Of a stretch of DNA of 64,000 nucleotides, positions 47,840 to 57,886 are shown in pieces. The stretch is from Bin25 sp965221765 (GTDB taxonomy: Bacteria; Bacteroidota; Bacteroidia; Flavobacteriales; Flavobacteriaceae): the NCBI GenBank assembly GCA_965221765.1, contig OZ244911.1:2046001-2110000 (forward strand). The letters run 5' to 3'. Positions within the stretch are counted from its first letter, which is position 1, and each line of letters starts with the position of its first letter. The notes beneath the pieces are model-generated. The model was given only the letters and a program-made list of their open reading frames with translations, made no database searches and had not been told where the DNA came from. Position numbers and translations under genes: made by a program.

Positions 47840-48703
47840 ATGCCTAGTAATATGATTCGAATTTTAACTGTAGTCAGTTTTGCAGCTTTCTTGACTTCAT
47901 GTGTTTCCATGAAAACATTCAAAGAATTAGAGCAACTTCAAACTGAAACTCAAACTGCACTAGATAGTGCAACCGTCAAATTAAATGTTTGTGAAGAAGA
48001 GCGATCAGAAGCTGTAACGGCCATGGATTTGCTTAGAAAAGAAAATGACTTTTTACGATCTAATAATCAAGATTTAATCACCAATATTGGTGATCTGACA
48101 ACCTTAACACAAAAAGGAGCTGAAAATCTTGAGCGATCATTAGAAAGTTTACAAGAAAAAGATCTTCAAATTAAAACCATGCAGGAAGCTGTAACTCGAA
48201 GAGATTCTGTTACACTTGCTTTAGTCACAAGTTTAAAGGGAGCCCTTGGAGATATTTCAGATTCTGATATTGAAATCAGCGTTGAAAAAGGAGTTGTTTA
48301 TGTATCTATTTCAGATAAACTATTATTTAGAAGTGGATCTCATAATGTAACGACTAAAGCCCGTAGTGTTTTGGGTAAAGTTGCCACAGTAGTCAATAAC
48401 CAACCTGAAATTGAATTTATGGTTGAAGGCCATACCGATAACGTGCCTATTAGTCAACCAGGCATTCAAGATAATTGGGATTTGAGTGTTAAACGTGCTA
48501 CTTCTGTCGTCCGCATTTTACAAAACGATTTTGATGTTCCACCAGAGCGAATGGTCGCCGCCGGTCGCTCTTACTACCATCCTATTGCAGATAATGATAC
48601 CAGCGCTAATCGACAACTCAATCGGAGAACAAGAATTGTCATTTTACCAAGATTAGGGCAGTTCTATGATTTGATTGAACAAGGGATGGATATAGCTCCA
48701 TAG
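47840..48703 (+). CDS. OmpA-family lipoprotein
   Basis: A 287-residue protein. The signal peptide (LTVVSFAAFLTSCVS) places the lipid-modified Cys at about residue 21 from the annotated ATG; the second ATG, at 47852 (MIRILTV), gives a more normal signal and may be the true start. Residues ~30-130 form a coiled coil (LEQLQTETQTALDSATVKLN). The C-terminal OmpA domain contains FMVEGHTDNVPISQ, NWDLSVKRATSVVRILQ and NRQLNRRTRIVI, which bind peptidoglycan. It probably tethers the outer membrane to the wall. A strong terminator follows. Confidence 0.92.
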   Translation: MPSNMIRILTVVSFAAFLTSCVSMKTFKELEQLQTETQTALDSATVKLNVCEEERSEAVTAMDLLRKENDFLRSNNQDLITNIGDLTTLTQKGAENLERSLESLQEKDLQIKTMQEAVTRRDSVTLALVTSLKGALGDISDSDIEISVEKGVVYVSISDKLLFRSGSHNVTTKARSVLGKVATVVNNQPEIEFMVEGHTDNVPISQPGIQDNWDLSVKRATSVVRILQNDFDVPPERMVAAGRSYYHPIADNDTSANRQLNRRTRIVILPRLGQFYDLIEQGMDIAP

Positions 48704-49271
48704 CAAACCATATCGTTTCGAAATCAATATTTTAAATCGCTTGATTTATTATCAAGCGGTTTTTTTTGGTGTGTTATCAGATGAGTTAGTATAGGAACTA
48801 CATACCAAAGTGGAAAAAGCATGACCAATAATCACCAAGAAATTTCTGATATATAAATTTTTGATCTAAGATTTAATGACTTACTCAACTGCACTTTGAA
48901 TGATTACTACTTCGAATTTAGTTATCGATTGTTTATCCGATTTATTATCAATTTTAGCAATATATAATTCTTTATCTTTAAAAAAGATATGAGACCGGTT
49001 GTCCTTAATGCCTTTTGTCCTATTTTATGACCACATCACTAACTCGAAAAGAATACGTGTTTTTTTGAGACCTTTTTATTGTTCTTTTTTTTGGATTTGG
49101 ATAATTTAAAAATTCAATGAATTTTTTATAGAACTCTTTCTGAAATTTTGGATTTCACATAGATGTTTTTGATAGGGTTTTTGCAGCAGAAGGAACAAAA
49201 AAGTCTTATAGTTAGAGAATGGTTGAATTTTCATTAGGAAAACAAGGTGATTTTTTAATCCCTTCTCTATT
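48704..49271. other. Intergenic stretch of about 570 bases
   Basis: The left end holds the terminator. The rest is AT-rich with many stops and leads up to the first inverted repeat of the IS5-like element. I see no gene. Confidence 0.45.
48735..48769 (+). terminator. Intrinsic terminator of the OmpA-like gene
   Basis: A perfect stem cgcttgat / atcaagcg with a 5-base loop, followed by gtttttttt. It lies 32 bases after the stop codon. Confidence 0.85.
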
Positions 49272-49465
49272 TAGTCGCTCCTTAAAAAGTCTTTTTTATT
49301 AGTTGTAGTTCACTTAGTTTTATTATCAGAGTTCTTTGGGCTGAAAAAGGAGACCCTTTGAAAAAGTAAAAAAGAACATCGTCGACTATAATGGTTCCAT
49401 GAATTTCTTTCAAGGCCACCTTGTTGCTGCTAAATAGGCATTGATGGTTGGTGATTGGCCGCCCA

Positions 49466-50540
49466 TCAAGTCGTTTTTTGGCATCCGATGTTCTGTTTTA
49501 AGGTTGCCAATGAGCGGTTCCATAGCGGCTGGGCGTCGGAACTTCTTCTGTTTCTTTTGTTTTCGATCCGGGGATCCCTTTTCAATGGTTGGCCTGGCAT
49601 TGATATGGTGGTCTGGCTATCATGAGGGTTGCCCTCAAAAGCACCGATGGCTGTGATGATCATCTGTCGACCCCTAGTGGCCATCAAGCCGACGTTATTA
49701 CCCAATGCATAGTTCTTATGAGCCTTGCCTTTGGCCATACCAGCGGTGCATGGTTGATGAATCGCATCGACGTTATTCTGATGGGTTTTTTGTTGATCCA
49801 TCACCCATTGGTACCACTTCAAGTCTTCTAGATCATCATCGAGTGATGGAGAGAGAAGTTTTCGCTTTCATGCTCGCACTGATCGACCTGTGAAGGTCTT
49901 GCGTTTGGAGGCGGCTATTTTGGCTCGTCGAGGAGGCTTCCCATGAAAAGTTTGACGCACTGGCCTTGGCAACCCTCTGGCATTGTTTTATATTCTCTTT
50001 TTTAGCGATTTGGTTGTATTGATCGATGACTTTTTGATTCCGTTGGGCATCGGTCGGAACCATCACGTTGTTGCCTTGGACAGTGGTATGGGATAACACC
50101 ATCGATGAGGACTTCTTGATTTCTTTTGGAGGCCACTGAACCCAATAAGCAAAGAGGGTCTTTATCTCTTTTTCGCCCATCCGTTTTCTAATAGGACCCC
50201 CATCAGAAGAATCGCCAGGGGGTTCTTATTTCATGAAATCCGTCCGGTAAAATACGGCATGCTAGGATGTTCAATCCAGCGATCCAGGAGGGTTTCATCC
50301 TTTAGATGATCAAGTCGTTGGAGCATCAAACCACCCACCATCACACGCATCGGGATGGCTAGACGGCCTTTGGGAGCATACCACCGAGTAAAGACTTGTT
50401 CAAAAGGTGATCAGTCGATGGCATCGGCTAGCCATTGGATGCGATGGTTTGGATGGAAAAGGTCTGCAAATGCTGATTCAAATCATGGGAATTGTTTTGG
50501 CGTTATTTTTTTTAATCATTTCTGCAAGGTTTTGCAAGTA
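49466..50540 (-). pseudogene. IS5-family DDE transposase, multiply frameshifted
   Basis: Fragments read in transposase order on the minus strand. Near 50440 is a start-proximal segment (ESAFADLFHPNHRIQWLADA), then WYAPKGRLAIPMRVMVGGLM with LQRLDHLKDETLLDRWIEHP (about 50260-50380), then RKRMGEKEIKTLFA, and finally GMAKGKAHKNYALGNNVGLM and AFEGNPHDSQT (49466-49822). They lie in at least three frames. The fragments match the DUF772 and DDE domains of IS5-family transposases. No function remains. Confidence 0.82.
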
Positions 50541-50599
50541 AAATACGCATTTTCTTGCCGATTTCAAAACTCTGTCTTCGCTAGTAGGGCATCATTCAA

Positions 50600-50612
50600 C
50601 CCCCCCCCCCCC
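50600..50612. repeat. Run of 13 C
   Basis: An uninterrupted C13 tract inside the right end of the dead IS5-like element. It is unlikely to control anything there but shows that long C/G tracts exist elsewhere in this genome. Confidence 0.8.
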
Positions 50613-50879
50613 GTATAAAGGGGATGATGGACTCAATTTGAGTTTTTAAGGAGTGACTAACTAATACTAATCAACTGATTGTTAATCTAGCATGGGGAAG
50701 TGGTGAGTATGTAGTTAGATTTTGAATATTTCTATGGGGAGGAGAACAATTATTATGCTGTAGGATATGGTTGGAAAGGAATAGTTAAAAAATACGAAAT
50801 GGTTTCTAAGAAGTTTTTTGGCTGTGTTTTACCGCTTTAGTATATGATTTTCAATTTATGCTATTGCTTTCTAACTCAG

Positions 50880-51500
50880 TTAGTGAAATTCTCCTAGTCC
50901 TTGCCTTATAATTTGAAATGGTTCACGTGTTAAATCAACAACAGTTGATGGTGTGTTATTTCCATACCCTCCATTGATAAATAAATCTATTCTTGGATCA
51001 GCATCCCATCTTTGATATATTTCATTGGGATCTGTTGAGTAAGCAACAATTTCATCTTCATTATGCAAAGAGGTGGTTAAAATAGGGGCCTCTAATTTTG
51101 AAATGAGCTCCAATAAAAATGGATGACTAGGTATGCGAGCTCCAATTGTTTTTCTTTTATTAAATGGTTTAGGAAATTTATTTTTAGGTTCTAAGATAAA
51201 CGTAATGGGGCCTGGTGAATTTCTTTTAATGACTTTATATTGTGGATTGGTTATAATTCCTATATAATCAGTTAATTGCTTAATATCAGAAAATATAAAA
51301 CTTAGTTCAGCACGTTCTATTTTTTGATTTTTAATTAATCCTAATTGATGTATTGCACGTTGTTGGTTGGATAAACATCCCATGGCATAAACAGAATCCG
51401 TAGGATAAATAGCAACTCTTCCACTTTTTAGCACATTGATAATTTGATCAAAATATTTTTGATCTATAAAGTGCTTCGGTAACTCAATATAATGACTCAT
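50880..51500 (-). CDS. L-threonylcarbamoyladenylate synthase (Sua5/YciO/YrdC family)
   Basis: A 206-residue protein with GRVAIYPTDSVYAMGCLSNQ at the N-terminus, a region GPITFILEPKNKFPKPFNKR, and KTIGARIPSHPFLLELISKL with the conserved R-x-P, typical of the YrdC fold. It uses threonine, bicarbonate and ATP to make threonylcarbamoyl-AMP for the t6A modification of tRNA. It is the short form without a Sua5 extension; a YciO-type assignment is possible. Its start overlaps the helicase stop by four bases. Confidence 0.9.
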   Translation of the reverse strand: MSHYIELPKHFIDQKYFDQIINVLKSGRVAIYPTDSVYAMGCLSNQQRAIHQLGLIKNQKIERAELSFIFSDIKQLTDYIGIITNPQYKVIKRNSPGPITFILEPKNKFPKPFNKRKTIGARIPSHPFLLELISKLEAPILTTSLHNEDEIVAYSTDPNEIYQRWDADPRIDLFINGGYGNNTPSTVVDLTREPFQIIRQGLGEFH

Positions 51501-53845
51501 GATTTGGTTCTCAAGACTTTGATTTTAGCATAGGCTAGAAGAAGTTTTTTTGTAGTTTGGGTTTTTTCGAATTTAATCATAGCTTTTTTGTTCTGACCTT
51601 TTCCTTCGATAGTTTCTACAACTCCTAAGCCAAAGGTTTCATGGTCCACTTTAGAACCAGTTTTGAGATTTGGATAGTAATCTTCTCCGTTATCATCTAC
51701 ATCCAAATGATCTACTTTTTTTAGCTTGTCAAATTTTCTTGGTTCCATTATGGCTGAAATTTTTGAAGGCGCATATTCAATGTTTGTTTTTGGTTTATAC
51801 TGTTTAACTGGTTGGGTAAAATTAGTTTTTGAAATTCTAAAAATAAACTTTTGGTCAATTTCGCTTAAAAACTGACTTGGATAACAAAACATCCTCTCTC
51901 CTGCCTTAAATCTCGAATTGGTATATGTTAAATACAACAGTTTTTCTGCCCTAGTTGTTGCTACATACATCAATCTCCTTTCCTCTTCAATACCCTCAGG
52001 GGTATTATTAAGTGCTGAAGGAAATAAATCTTCTTCTAGACCAACCACAAAAACGCAAGGAAATTCTAAACCTTTTGAAAGATGCACGGTCATAAGTGTC
52101 AGCCGATTCAAGTCTTGCTTTTCTTGATCTTGAGAAGTATATAGTGCAACTGTTTGCAAATAGGAACCCAATGTTATATCTAATTCTTGATCATCCTCGC
52201 GCATTGCTTCTTGAATAAAGTCGCTAACACTATTAAGTAATTCATTGATATTATTTTCTTTTTCATTGGCTATTTCATCGGTTTCACTTCTTTTTTTAAC
52301 AAAGTCGATGATTTGAGTTCGCTTGATCACGAGTTTGCACAATTCAAAAGCATTCAACTGTTTTGACTCAACTACAAATCGATTAATCATTGATTTAAAA
52401 TCTCCTAGCCTATCGATGATCAATTGCGATATTCCATATGGTATTTTATTCAGTTTATCGATGGCTTCCATCAATGATAATTGATACTGATCAGCAAATA
52501 CAATCAATTTATCAACAGTTGTAGGACCAATACCTCTGGTTGGTTTTGAAATTATTCTTTTAAAACTTTCACGATCATTGTGATTCATAATGAGTTTTAA
52601 ATACGCCAATACATCTTTTACCTCACTTCTTTCATAAAAACTAATACCTCCATAGATTTGATAAGGTATATTGAATTTACTAAACACTTCTTCAAAAACT
52701 CGCGATTGTGCGTTGGTTCGATAGAGAATACATACTTCGTTATAAGAAGAAATTCTTTGATTTAATAGACCCGTTGAGGTATATCCTTTTTGGATTACTT
52801 TAATGATTTCATCTTTTATAAAAGTAGCTTCCGCTATTTCACTATTGAGATTAACCACGCATACTTTATTTCCTATTGGATTTTCTGTAAAAAGGGTTTT
52901 TTCAATTTGCTTCTTATTATGCTTAATAATGGAATTGGCGGCCCTAATAATATTTTTGGTTGATCGATAGTTTTGCTCTAACCGATAAATCGAAGCATTA
53001 CGATATCGTTTTCTAAAATCTTGTATGTATTTTATTTTGGCTCCTCTAAAAGCATAAATACTTTGGGCATCATCACCGACTACACAAACATTTTCATATT
53101 TATCAGCTAGGAGATTAACTACTTGGTATTGTACTTCATTGATATCTTGATATTCATCGACTAAAATGTATTTAAAACGGCTTTGGTATTTCTGCAATAT
53201 CTGCGGATTTGTTTTCAATAACTGATAGGTTTGTAGAAGTAAGTCATCAAAATCCATGGCTCCAGATACAATGCATTTATTCTGATATCTCAAATAAACA
53301 TCGGCAAATTTTGGTTGTAATCGATATTCATCCTGTAAAATGAAATCTTTTTGTTTTTGGTAATCCTCTCCAGTAATCAATTCATTTTTTAAACTTGAAA
53401 TTCGGGATAGAATTTGTCTAGAATTATAGGCTTTTTTGGAGATATCCATTTCTTTGACTATCGACCTAATCACAGATAAAGCATCTGATGTGTCATAAAT
53501 TGTAAAATTTTCAGGATATGGTATATGTATAGATTCTACACGCAATAATCTAGCAAAAATAGAATGAAACGTTCCAGCCCATAAATAACGGCCTTGGTGA
53601 TGTTGGGTTAATCCTAGAATTCTGTTTTTCATAACCTGGGAAGCTTTATTGGTAAATGTCAGAGCTAGAATATTAAATGGGCTAACCTTTTGAAGTAATA
53701 AATTAGCAATGCGGTAGGTTATAACTCTAGTTTTACCAGATCCAGCCCCAGCAACAATTAAAGTAGGCCCTTTGATATTCTGTACGGCTTGCCGTTGAGC
53801 ATCATTAAGTTGACTAAGTAGTTTGTTTTGCTGGGTATCGTTCAC
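51497..53845 (-). CDS. UvrD/PcrA-family superfamily 1 DNA helicase
   Basis: A 782-residue 3'-5' helicase. Motif I is LIVAGAGSGKTRVITYRIAN near residue 30, motif II ILVDEYQDINEVQYQ, motif III VVGDDAQSIYAFRGA, motif IV LEQNYRSTKNIIRAAN, motif V LMTVHLSKGLEFPCVFVVG and motif VI EERRLMYVATTRAEKLLYL. The C-terminus has a Tudor-like GSKVDHETFGLGVVETIEG seen in PcrA. It acts in repair and removal of RecA or stalled polymerase. It is divergent from recG, so two recombination-repair genes share the region 53846-54027. Confidence 0.95.
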   Translation of the reverse strand: MNDTQQNKLLSQLNDAQRQAVQNIKGPTLIVAGAGSGKTRVITYRIANLLLQKVSPFNILALTFTNKASQVMKNRILGLTQHHQGRYLWAGTFHSIFARLLRVESIHIPYPENFTIYDTSDALSVIRSIVKEMDISKKAYNSRQILSRISSLKNELITGEDYQKQKDFILQDEYRLQPKFADVYLRYQNKCIVSGAMDFDDLLLQTYQLLKTNPQILQKYQSRFKYILVDEYQDINEVQYQVVNLLADKYENVCVVGDDAQSIYAFRGAKIKYIQDFRKRYRNASIYRLEQNYRSTKNIIRAANSIIKHNKKQIEKTLFTENPIGNKVCVVNLNSEIAEATFIKDEIIKVIQKGYTSTGLLNQRISSYNEVCILYRTNAQSRVFEEVFSKFNIPYQIYGGISFYERSEVKDVLAYLKLIMNHNDRESFKRIISKPTRGIGPTTVDKLIVFADQYQLSLMEAIDKLNKIPYGISQLIIDRLGDFKSMINRFVVESKQLNAFELCKLVIKRTQIIDFVKKRSETDEIANEKENNINELLNSVSDFIQEAMREDDQELDITLGSYLQTVALYTSQDQEKQDLNRLTLMTVHLSKGLEFPCVFVVGLEEDLFPSALNNTPEGIEEERRLMYVATTRAEKLLYLTYTNSRFKAGERMFCYPSQFLSEIDQKFIFRISKTNFTQPVKQYKPKTNIEYAPSKISAIMEPRKFDKLKKVDHLDVDDNGEDYYPNLKTGSKVDHETFGLGVVETIEGKGQNKKAMIKFEKTQTTKKLLLAYAKIKVLRTKS

Positions 53846-54003
53846 GAATAATAAACCTAAACAAATGAATTTATTTTAGGCAATAAAAACAAAAATGAAT
53901 TTAACAATATCAAAAACAATTTTGCATTAAATAAAACACAATCAGTATTGTTTTAAGCATTCTAGTTATTTGAGTTGTTTTACCGTTTGAAAGGTGGGTT
54001 GGT

Positions 54004-54011
54004 TATTTTTG
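54004..54011 (+). promoter_or_regulatory. Minus-7 box TATTTTTG upstream of recG
   Basis: An exact TAnnTTTG match 17 bases before the ATG. A TTTG at 53986 precedes it at a somewhat short spacing. Confidence 0.45.
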
Positions 54012-54027
54012 TTTTAACAACGCTGGC

Positions 54028-56163
54028 ATGGTTAATCTTAAAACCCAGCTAGAAGATTTTGGGCCTACAGTTCGGTATTCTAAGGTGCTGGAAGAAACTT
54101 TTAGTTTAAAAACCATTGATCACTTATTACATTTTTATCCCCTTCGGCAGATTGATCGAAGTCAGTTCACGGCCATTGGAAACCTCACTGAGGAAAACAA
54201 AGAAGTTCAAATAAGAGGAATATTAAAATCCATCCGTTATGAAGGACAATTTCCAAAACAACGACTCACTGCCATTTTAGATGATAGTCGTCTTCATTCC
54301 ACATTTACCAATCCTTACAGTTTTAGTAGAACTAAATTAAAACTTGTTTGGTTTAAAAATATTGAATGGATTAGTAAGGCATTAAAATCCGAATACCAAT
54401 ATGTTGCTTTTGGAAAATTAAATTGGTTTAGAGATACTCCATCAATGGCTCACCCTATTCTTAATTTATACTCTCAATATATTCAAAATGAAAACAAGCC
54501 GATGACGCCTGTTTATCCTTCTTCTGCAAAGTTTTCTGAAATTGAATTGACTCAAGAAAAATTGATTAAGAGTATTGAAACCGTATTTAATATTCCCACC
54601 ATTGAAATTACTGAATCCCTTCCTAACTATATACTCAAAAAATATAGTTTAATGGGGAAAAAAGAAGCTCTTAAAAACATTCACTTTCCTCTTAATAATG
54701 CATGTTATGAAATGGCAAAAAACCGTTTAAAATTTGAAGAAACTTTTTTTTTACAAATGCGCATGCGCACCAAAACAAAAGAAAGAAGACAAAAGAAAAA
54801 TGGCTATCTAATCAAAAATATTGGTTCACATTTTAATTCATTTTATAACCATAAACTAGATTTTAAATTAACAAATGCTCAAAAACGGGTTATTAAGGAA
54901 ATCCGAGAAGATTTAAGACAAGGCGTTCAAATGAATAGATTACTTCAAGGAGATGTTGGTTCAGGAAAGACTATAGTCGCATTGGTCGCAGCATTATTTG
55001 CAATTGATTGTCAATATCAAGTTACTTTAATCGCGCCTACTGAGATATTAGCCCAACAACATTTTAAAACTTTTGTTCAATATTTACCTAATTCTATAAA
55101 GAATTATCATTTACTGACTGGTAGTACTCCTCAGTCAGAAAGAAATGTTATTTCAAAAGGAATAGCCAATGGATTTTCACAGATGCTTATTGGCACACAT
55201 GCCATACTAGAAGATTGGGTGGAGTTTAAAAAGTTAGGACTTGTAATCATTGATGAACAACATCGTTTTGGAGTTAAACAACGAGCTAAACTCTGGGCGA
55301 AAAGCATTAATGAAAAGAAATTACCTCATATTTTATTGATGAGTGCGACCCCGATTCCAAGAACACTAGCTCACACATTCTATGGGGACCTAGATTTGTC
55401 CATATTAGATGAATTACCCCCTGGAAGAAAACCAATTGATACCATATATTTCAATTCAAATCAAAGAATTAAAATCAATGATTTTTTAGCTTCTCAAATC
55501 GAAAAAAATAGACAAATTTTTGTAGTGTATCCTTTGATTGAAGAATCTGAAACCTTAGATCTTTTGCATTTAGAAAAAGGATACGATCAAATGCTTAAAA
55601 CCTTTCCGTTACCTAAATGTAAAGTGGGTATGTTGCATGGGAAAATGAAGTCTGCCCAAAAAAGTGCCATTATGCAAGAATTTAAAGAAGGAAAAATAGA
55701 TATTTTACTATCTACTACCGTTATTGAAGTAGGGATGGATGTTCCAAATGCAACCGTTATAATGATTGAAAATGCAGAACGATTTGGACTTTCACAATTA
55801 CACCAACTGAGAGGAAGAGTTGGACGTGGAACTTCAAAAAGTTATTGCCTTTTAGTATCAAGTTCTAAAATTTCAAAAGATGCCAAAACGCGTATCAAAA
55901 CCATGACTCAAACTAATAATGGATTTAAAATCGCTGAAGTAGATCTCAAACTAAGAGGGGCCGGAGATTTGTTGGGTTTACGTCAAAGTGGAATTTCCAT
56001 ATACCGACTTACAGATTCTGAAGAAGTTGGGTATATCAATAGACAAAAACAAATTGCAGAGGTAATCCTTGATAATGATCCTTTGTTAACAACATCAGAA
56101 AATAGTCCATTAAAACAAGAATTAGAACGATTACCTATTCATCAACCGTTTTGGTCAAAATAG
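54028..56163 (+). CDS. recG: ATP-dependent DNA helicase RecG
   Basis: A 711-residue branch-migrating helicase. An N-terminal wedge domain is followed by Walker A LLQGDVGSGKTIVALVAALF, DEQH-type box IIDEQHRFGVKQRAKLWA, LLMSATPIPRTLAHTFYGD and ending motif LHQLRGRVGRGTSKSYCLL, then LRGAGDLLGLRQSGIS. It reverses stalled forks and processes Holliday junctions. Length is complete. The stop TAG at 56161-56163 coincides with the first three bases of an IS-like end, so the natural stop may have been replaced. Confidence 0.97.
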   Translation: MVNLKTQLEDFGPTVRYSKVLEETFSLKTIDHLLHFYPLRQIDRSQFTAIGNLTEENKEVQIRGILKSIRYEGQFPKQRLTAILDDSRLHSTFTNPYSFSRTKLKLVWFKNIEWISKALKSEYQYVAFGKLNWFRDTPSMAHPILNLYSQYIQNENKPMTPVYPSSAKFSEIELTQEKLIKSIETVFNIPTIEITESLPNYILKKYSLMGKKEALKNIHFPLNNACYEMAKNRLKFEETFFLQMRMRTKTKERRQKKNGYLIKNIGSHFNSFYNHKLDFKLTNAQKRVIKEIREDLRQGVQMNRLLQGDVGSGKTIVALVAALFAIDCQYQVTLIAPTEILAQQHFKTFVQYLPNSIKNYHLLTGSTPQSERNVISKGIANGFSQMLIGTHAILEDWVEFKKLGLVIIDEQHRFGVKQRAKLWAKSINEKKLPHILLMSATPIPRTLAHTFYGDLDLSILDELPPGRKPIDTIYFNSNQRIKINDFLASQIEKNRQIFVVYPLIEESETLDLLHLEKGYDQMLKTFPLPKCKVGMLHGKMKSAQKSAIMQEFKEGKIDILLSTTVIEVGMDVPNATVIMIENAERFGLSQLHQLRGRVGRGTSKSYCLLVSSSKISKDAKTRIKTMTQTNNGFKIAEVDLKLRGAGDLLGLRQSGISIYRLTDSEEVGYINRQKQIAEVILDNDPLLTTSENSPLKQELERLPIHQPFWSK

Positions 56164-56205
56164 TCGCTGCTTAAAAGATCTCTTTTATAAGTTTCAGTTA
56201 TATTG
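56161..56205. repeat. IS5-like terminal repeat remnant
   Basis: The stretch tagtcgctgcttaaaagatc and following ttttataagtttcagtta matches, with a few changes, the left end of the element at 49272. No matching right end was found nearby. It starts exactly at the recG stop codon. Confidence 0.65.
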
Positions 56206-56206
56206 A

Positions 56207-56548
56207 TTAAATTTTAAGCTCTCTGTTAAATTGAAAACTGAGACTACCTAAAAACATAAAAAACTCTTGGATTTCATGATTCCAAAAAGTTTTGAATTTA
56301 ATATCTTCCGAAGACAGAGAATAATATTTTATAAAAATCTGAAAATCATAATCCATTGATTCATAATCTATAGGGGTGCAATTACTAAATGAAAGACGAT
56401 TTGAGTCCATTAATCTTGAACTAGAAGAAAACCCTTCGCAATCTGTCACACTACTGACACTCCAAACACTAAGGTCTTGATTGAACAAAGTCGCATTATT
56501 AAACATGTTATTCATATCCGTCACACTACTCACATCCTAGCCTCCGAT
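56207..56548 (-). pseudogene. Orphan C-terminal fragment of a DUF285 surface protein
   Basis: The frame holds one DUF285 repeat (VSSVTDMNNMFNNATLFNQD) and a second that drifts away, followed by a non-repeat end (~60 residues) with no homology I recognise. Just upstream the frame reads I-G-G-stop-D-V, where relatives have I-G-D-W-D-V, so a nonsense codon (TAG) replaced Trp. The gene is then cut by the IS3 end at 56549. It is on the minus strand, opposite to the large adhesin downstream, and is a dead relative of it. Confidence 0.8.
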
Positions 56549-56699
56549 TGTTCTGTACCCCAAAATTAGGACAGTTATTGGTCAAATTTAAGTTATCCTA
56601 TAACTTGTGTTTTTCTTTGGAATATGGGCTTGAAAAAAGAACGATTCCAGCTTAAAATGAATGGTTTGTTTTTTTAATTTTTTCGATCATTCATCATGT

Positions 56700-57188
56700 T
56701 TTATTTTTTGTTGATTTCATGGTAACGATCGACCGGTGTTTGATATAAGATCCCCTGGTGTGGTATCTGATTGTTATAAGATCGAAAGTATTTTTCTAGT
56801 TTGTTGTAGCATTCCAAACCATCATCATCGGGTTCCATAGGCGAGCACTCTTGTTGGACTGAATGCCATCATCGTTCGATAAAAGCATGGTCCGTCGCTC
56901 TACCTTTTCCATCCATGCTTCACGAAATCGAAAAACTAGTGACAGTACTTGACTATGCTCTCGAAGTCAACGGACTGCCCTGATCGGTGTTGAGTATCTG
57001 AGGACCACCATCGTGTTCGATCGCTTTATAGAGAGTTTCCAAACACTAGTCTATAGGCATGGTATTGGAACGATGACCCCCGACCACAAAACGACTACAC
57101 ATGTCGATGATGGCACCGAGGTAAAACCTTCCCCTAGAACCCTAATATAGGTGATATCGGTGGCCCAAACATGATTTGGCTTCTCAAT
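56700..57188 (-). pseudogene. IS3 OrfB transposase fragment, C-terminal part
   Basis: The minus strand starts at KPNHVWATDIT, then continues with degraded integrase core sequence. Several stop codons and frameshifts interrupt it. The gene continues beyond the IS21 insertion at 58988-59330. Confidence 0.75.
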
Positions 57189-57225
57189 TGTATATATCAC
57201 TCAAACTGAGCCATTGATTTCACTC

Positions 57226-57886
57226 TTATTGAGTCGCCTTTAATCTCGGCTCAATAAAATTTATTTTACTTTTCTTATTCCATTGATTGTAAATTAAAAT
57301 AACTATTGATTGAGGTTCAAGATTGCATTTATTTTTCCAATTGAATCCTCTTTTTTTCATTCTCATCGATTTTCCTTCTAGAGTGATTCTGTGGGATGAA
57401 TTGACTAATGGATCGCGTATGGCATCGGCAATCGTTCTTTCACCGATTAGGCCAGGAGGCGACAGGTATCTGTCCAACCATGATGGTTGAATGAACATCA
57501 TAATGCTCATCCATCAGGTCCATCAAGGACTCTCTGGTTATTCGACCCAAGCCATGTAAACCAAAATCATCGATAATCAACACATCGATTTTCAATAGTT
57601 TGCTCAATAGGGTAAAGGAGGTGCCCTCCTGTTTTGCTTGACGCAGTTCTCTAAAAAGAATCGAAGTCTTTCGATACCATGCTTGATGACCAAGAGCTTG
57701 TGCTAAATAACTTTTACCGCCCCCGTTAGTCCTGGGTGTCTTTTGCCCTTGGTGCAATGCAATACGATCACGGTGAACATAGATTTCAATTGTTAGATCA
57801 CTGTAATGAATTTCGACACGTTGCCCGACATAGCCATGTGGCATACTATAATACGATGTATTAGGTGTAAAGTAAAAACATCCCAT
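57226..57886 (-). pseudogene. IS21 IstB-like ATPase, fused to an IstA end and frameshifted
   Basis: The first part (57440-57886) starts with the C-terminus of IstA (HGYVGQRVEIHYSDLTIEIY), runs directly into the IstB Walker A (NGGGKSYLAQALGHQAWY) and Walker B (VLIIDDFGLHGLGRI), and ends at VASWPNR. The IstB C-terminus continues in another frame (57226-57510: WLDRYLSPPGLIGERTIADA and LEGKSMRMKK). A deletion has fused the two genes, and a frameshift splits IstB. Not functional. Confidence 0.8.

Larger units (their letters stand above)
49272..50659 (-). mobile_element. Decayed IS5-like insertion sequence
   Basis: Imperfect terminal repeats tagtcgctccttaaaaagtc at 49272 and the complement of tagtcactccttaaaaactc ending near 50658 bound about 1.4 kb. 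Between them, the minus strand carries scattered fragments of one transposase. The region is somewhat richer in GC than its flanks and contains a run of 13 C (50600-50612). Confidence 0.8.

Noticed and set aside
48704..49271. Possible extra gene between the OmpA-like gene and the IS
   Set aside because: All frames are broken by stops and no family is recognisable.
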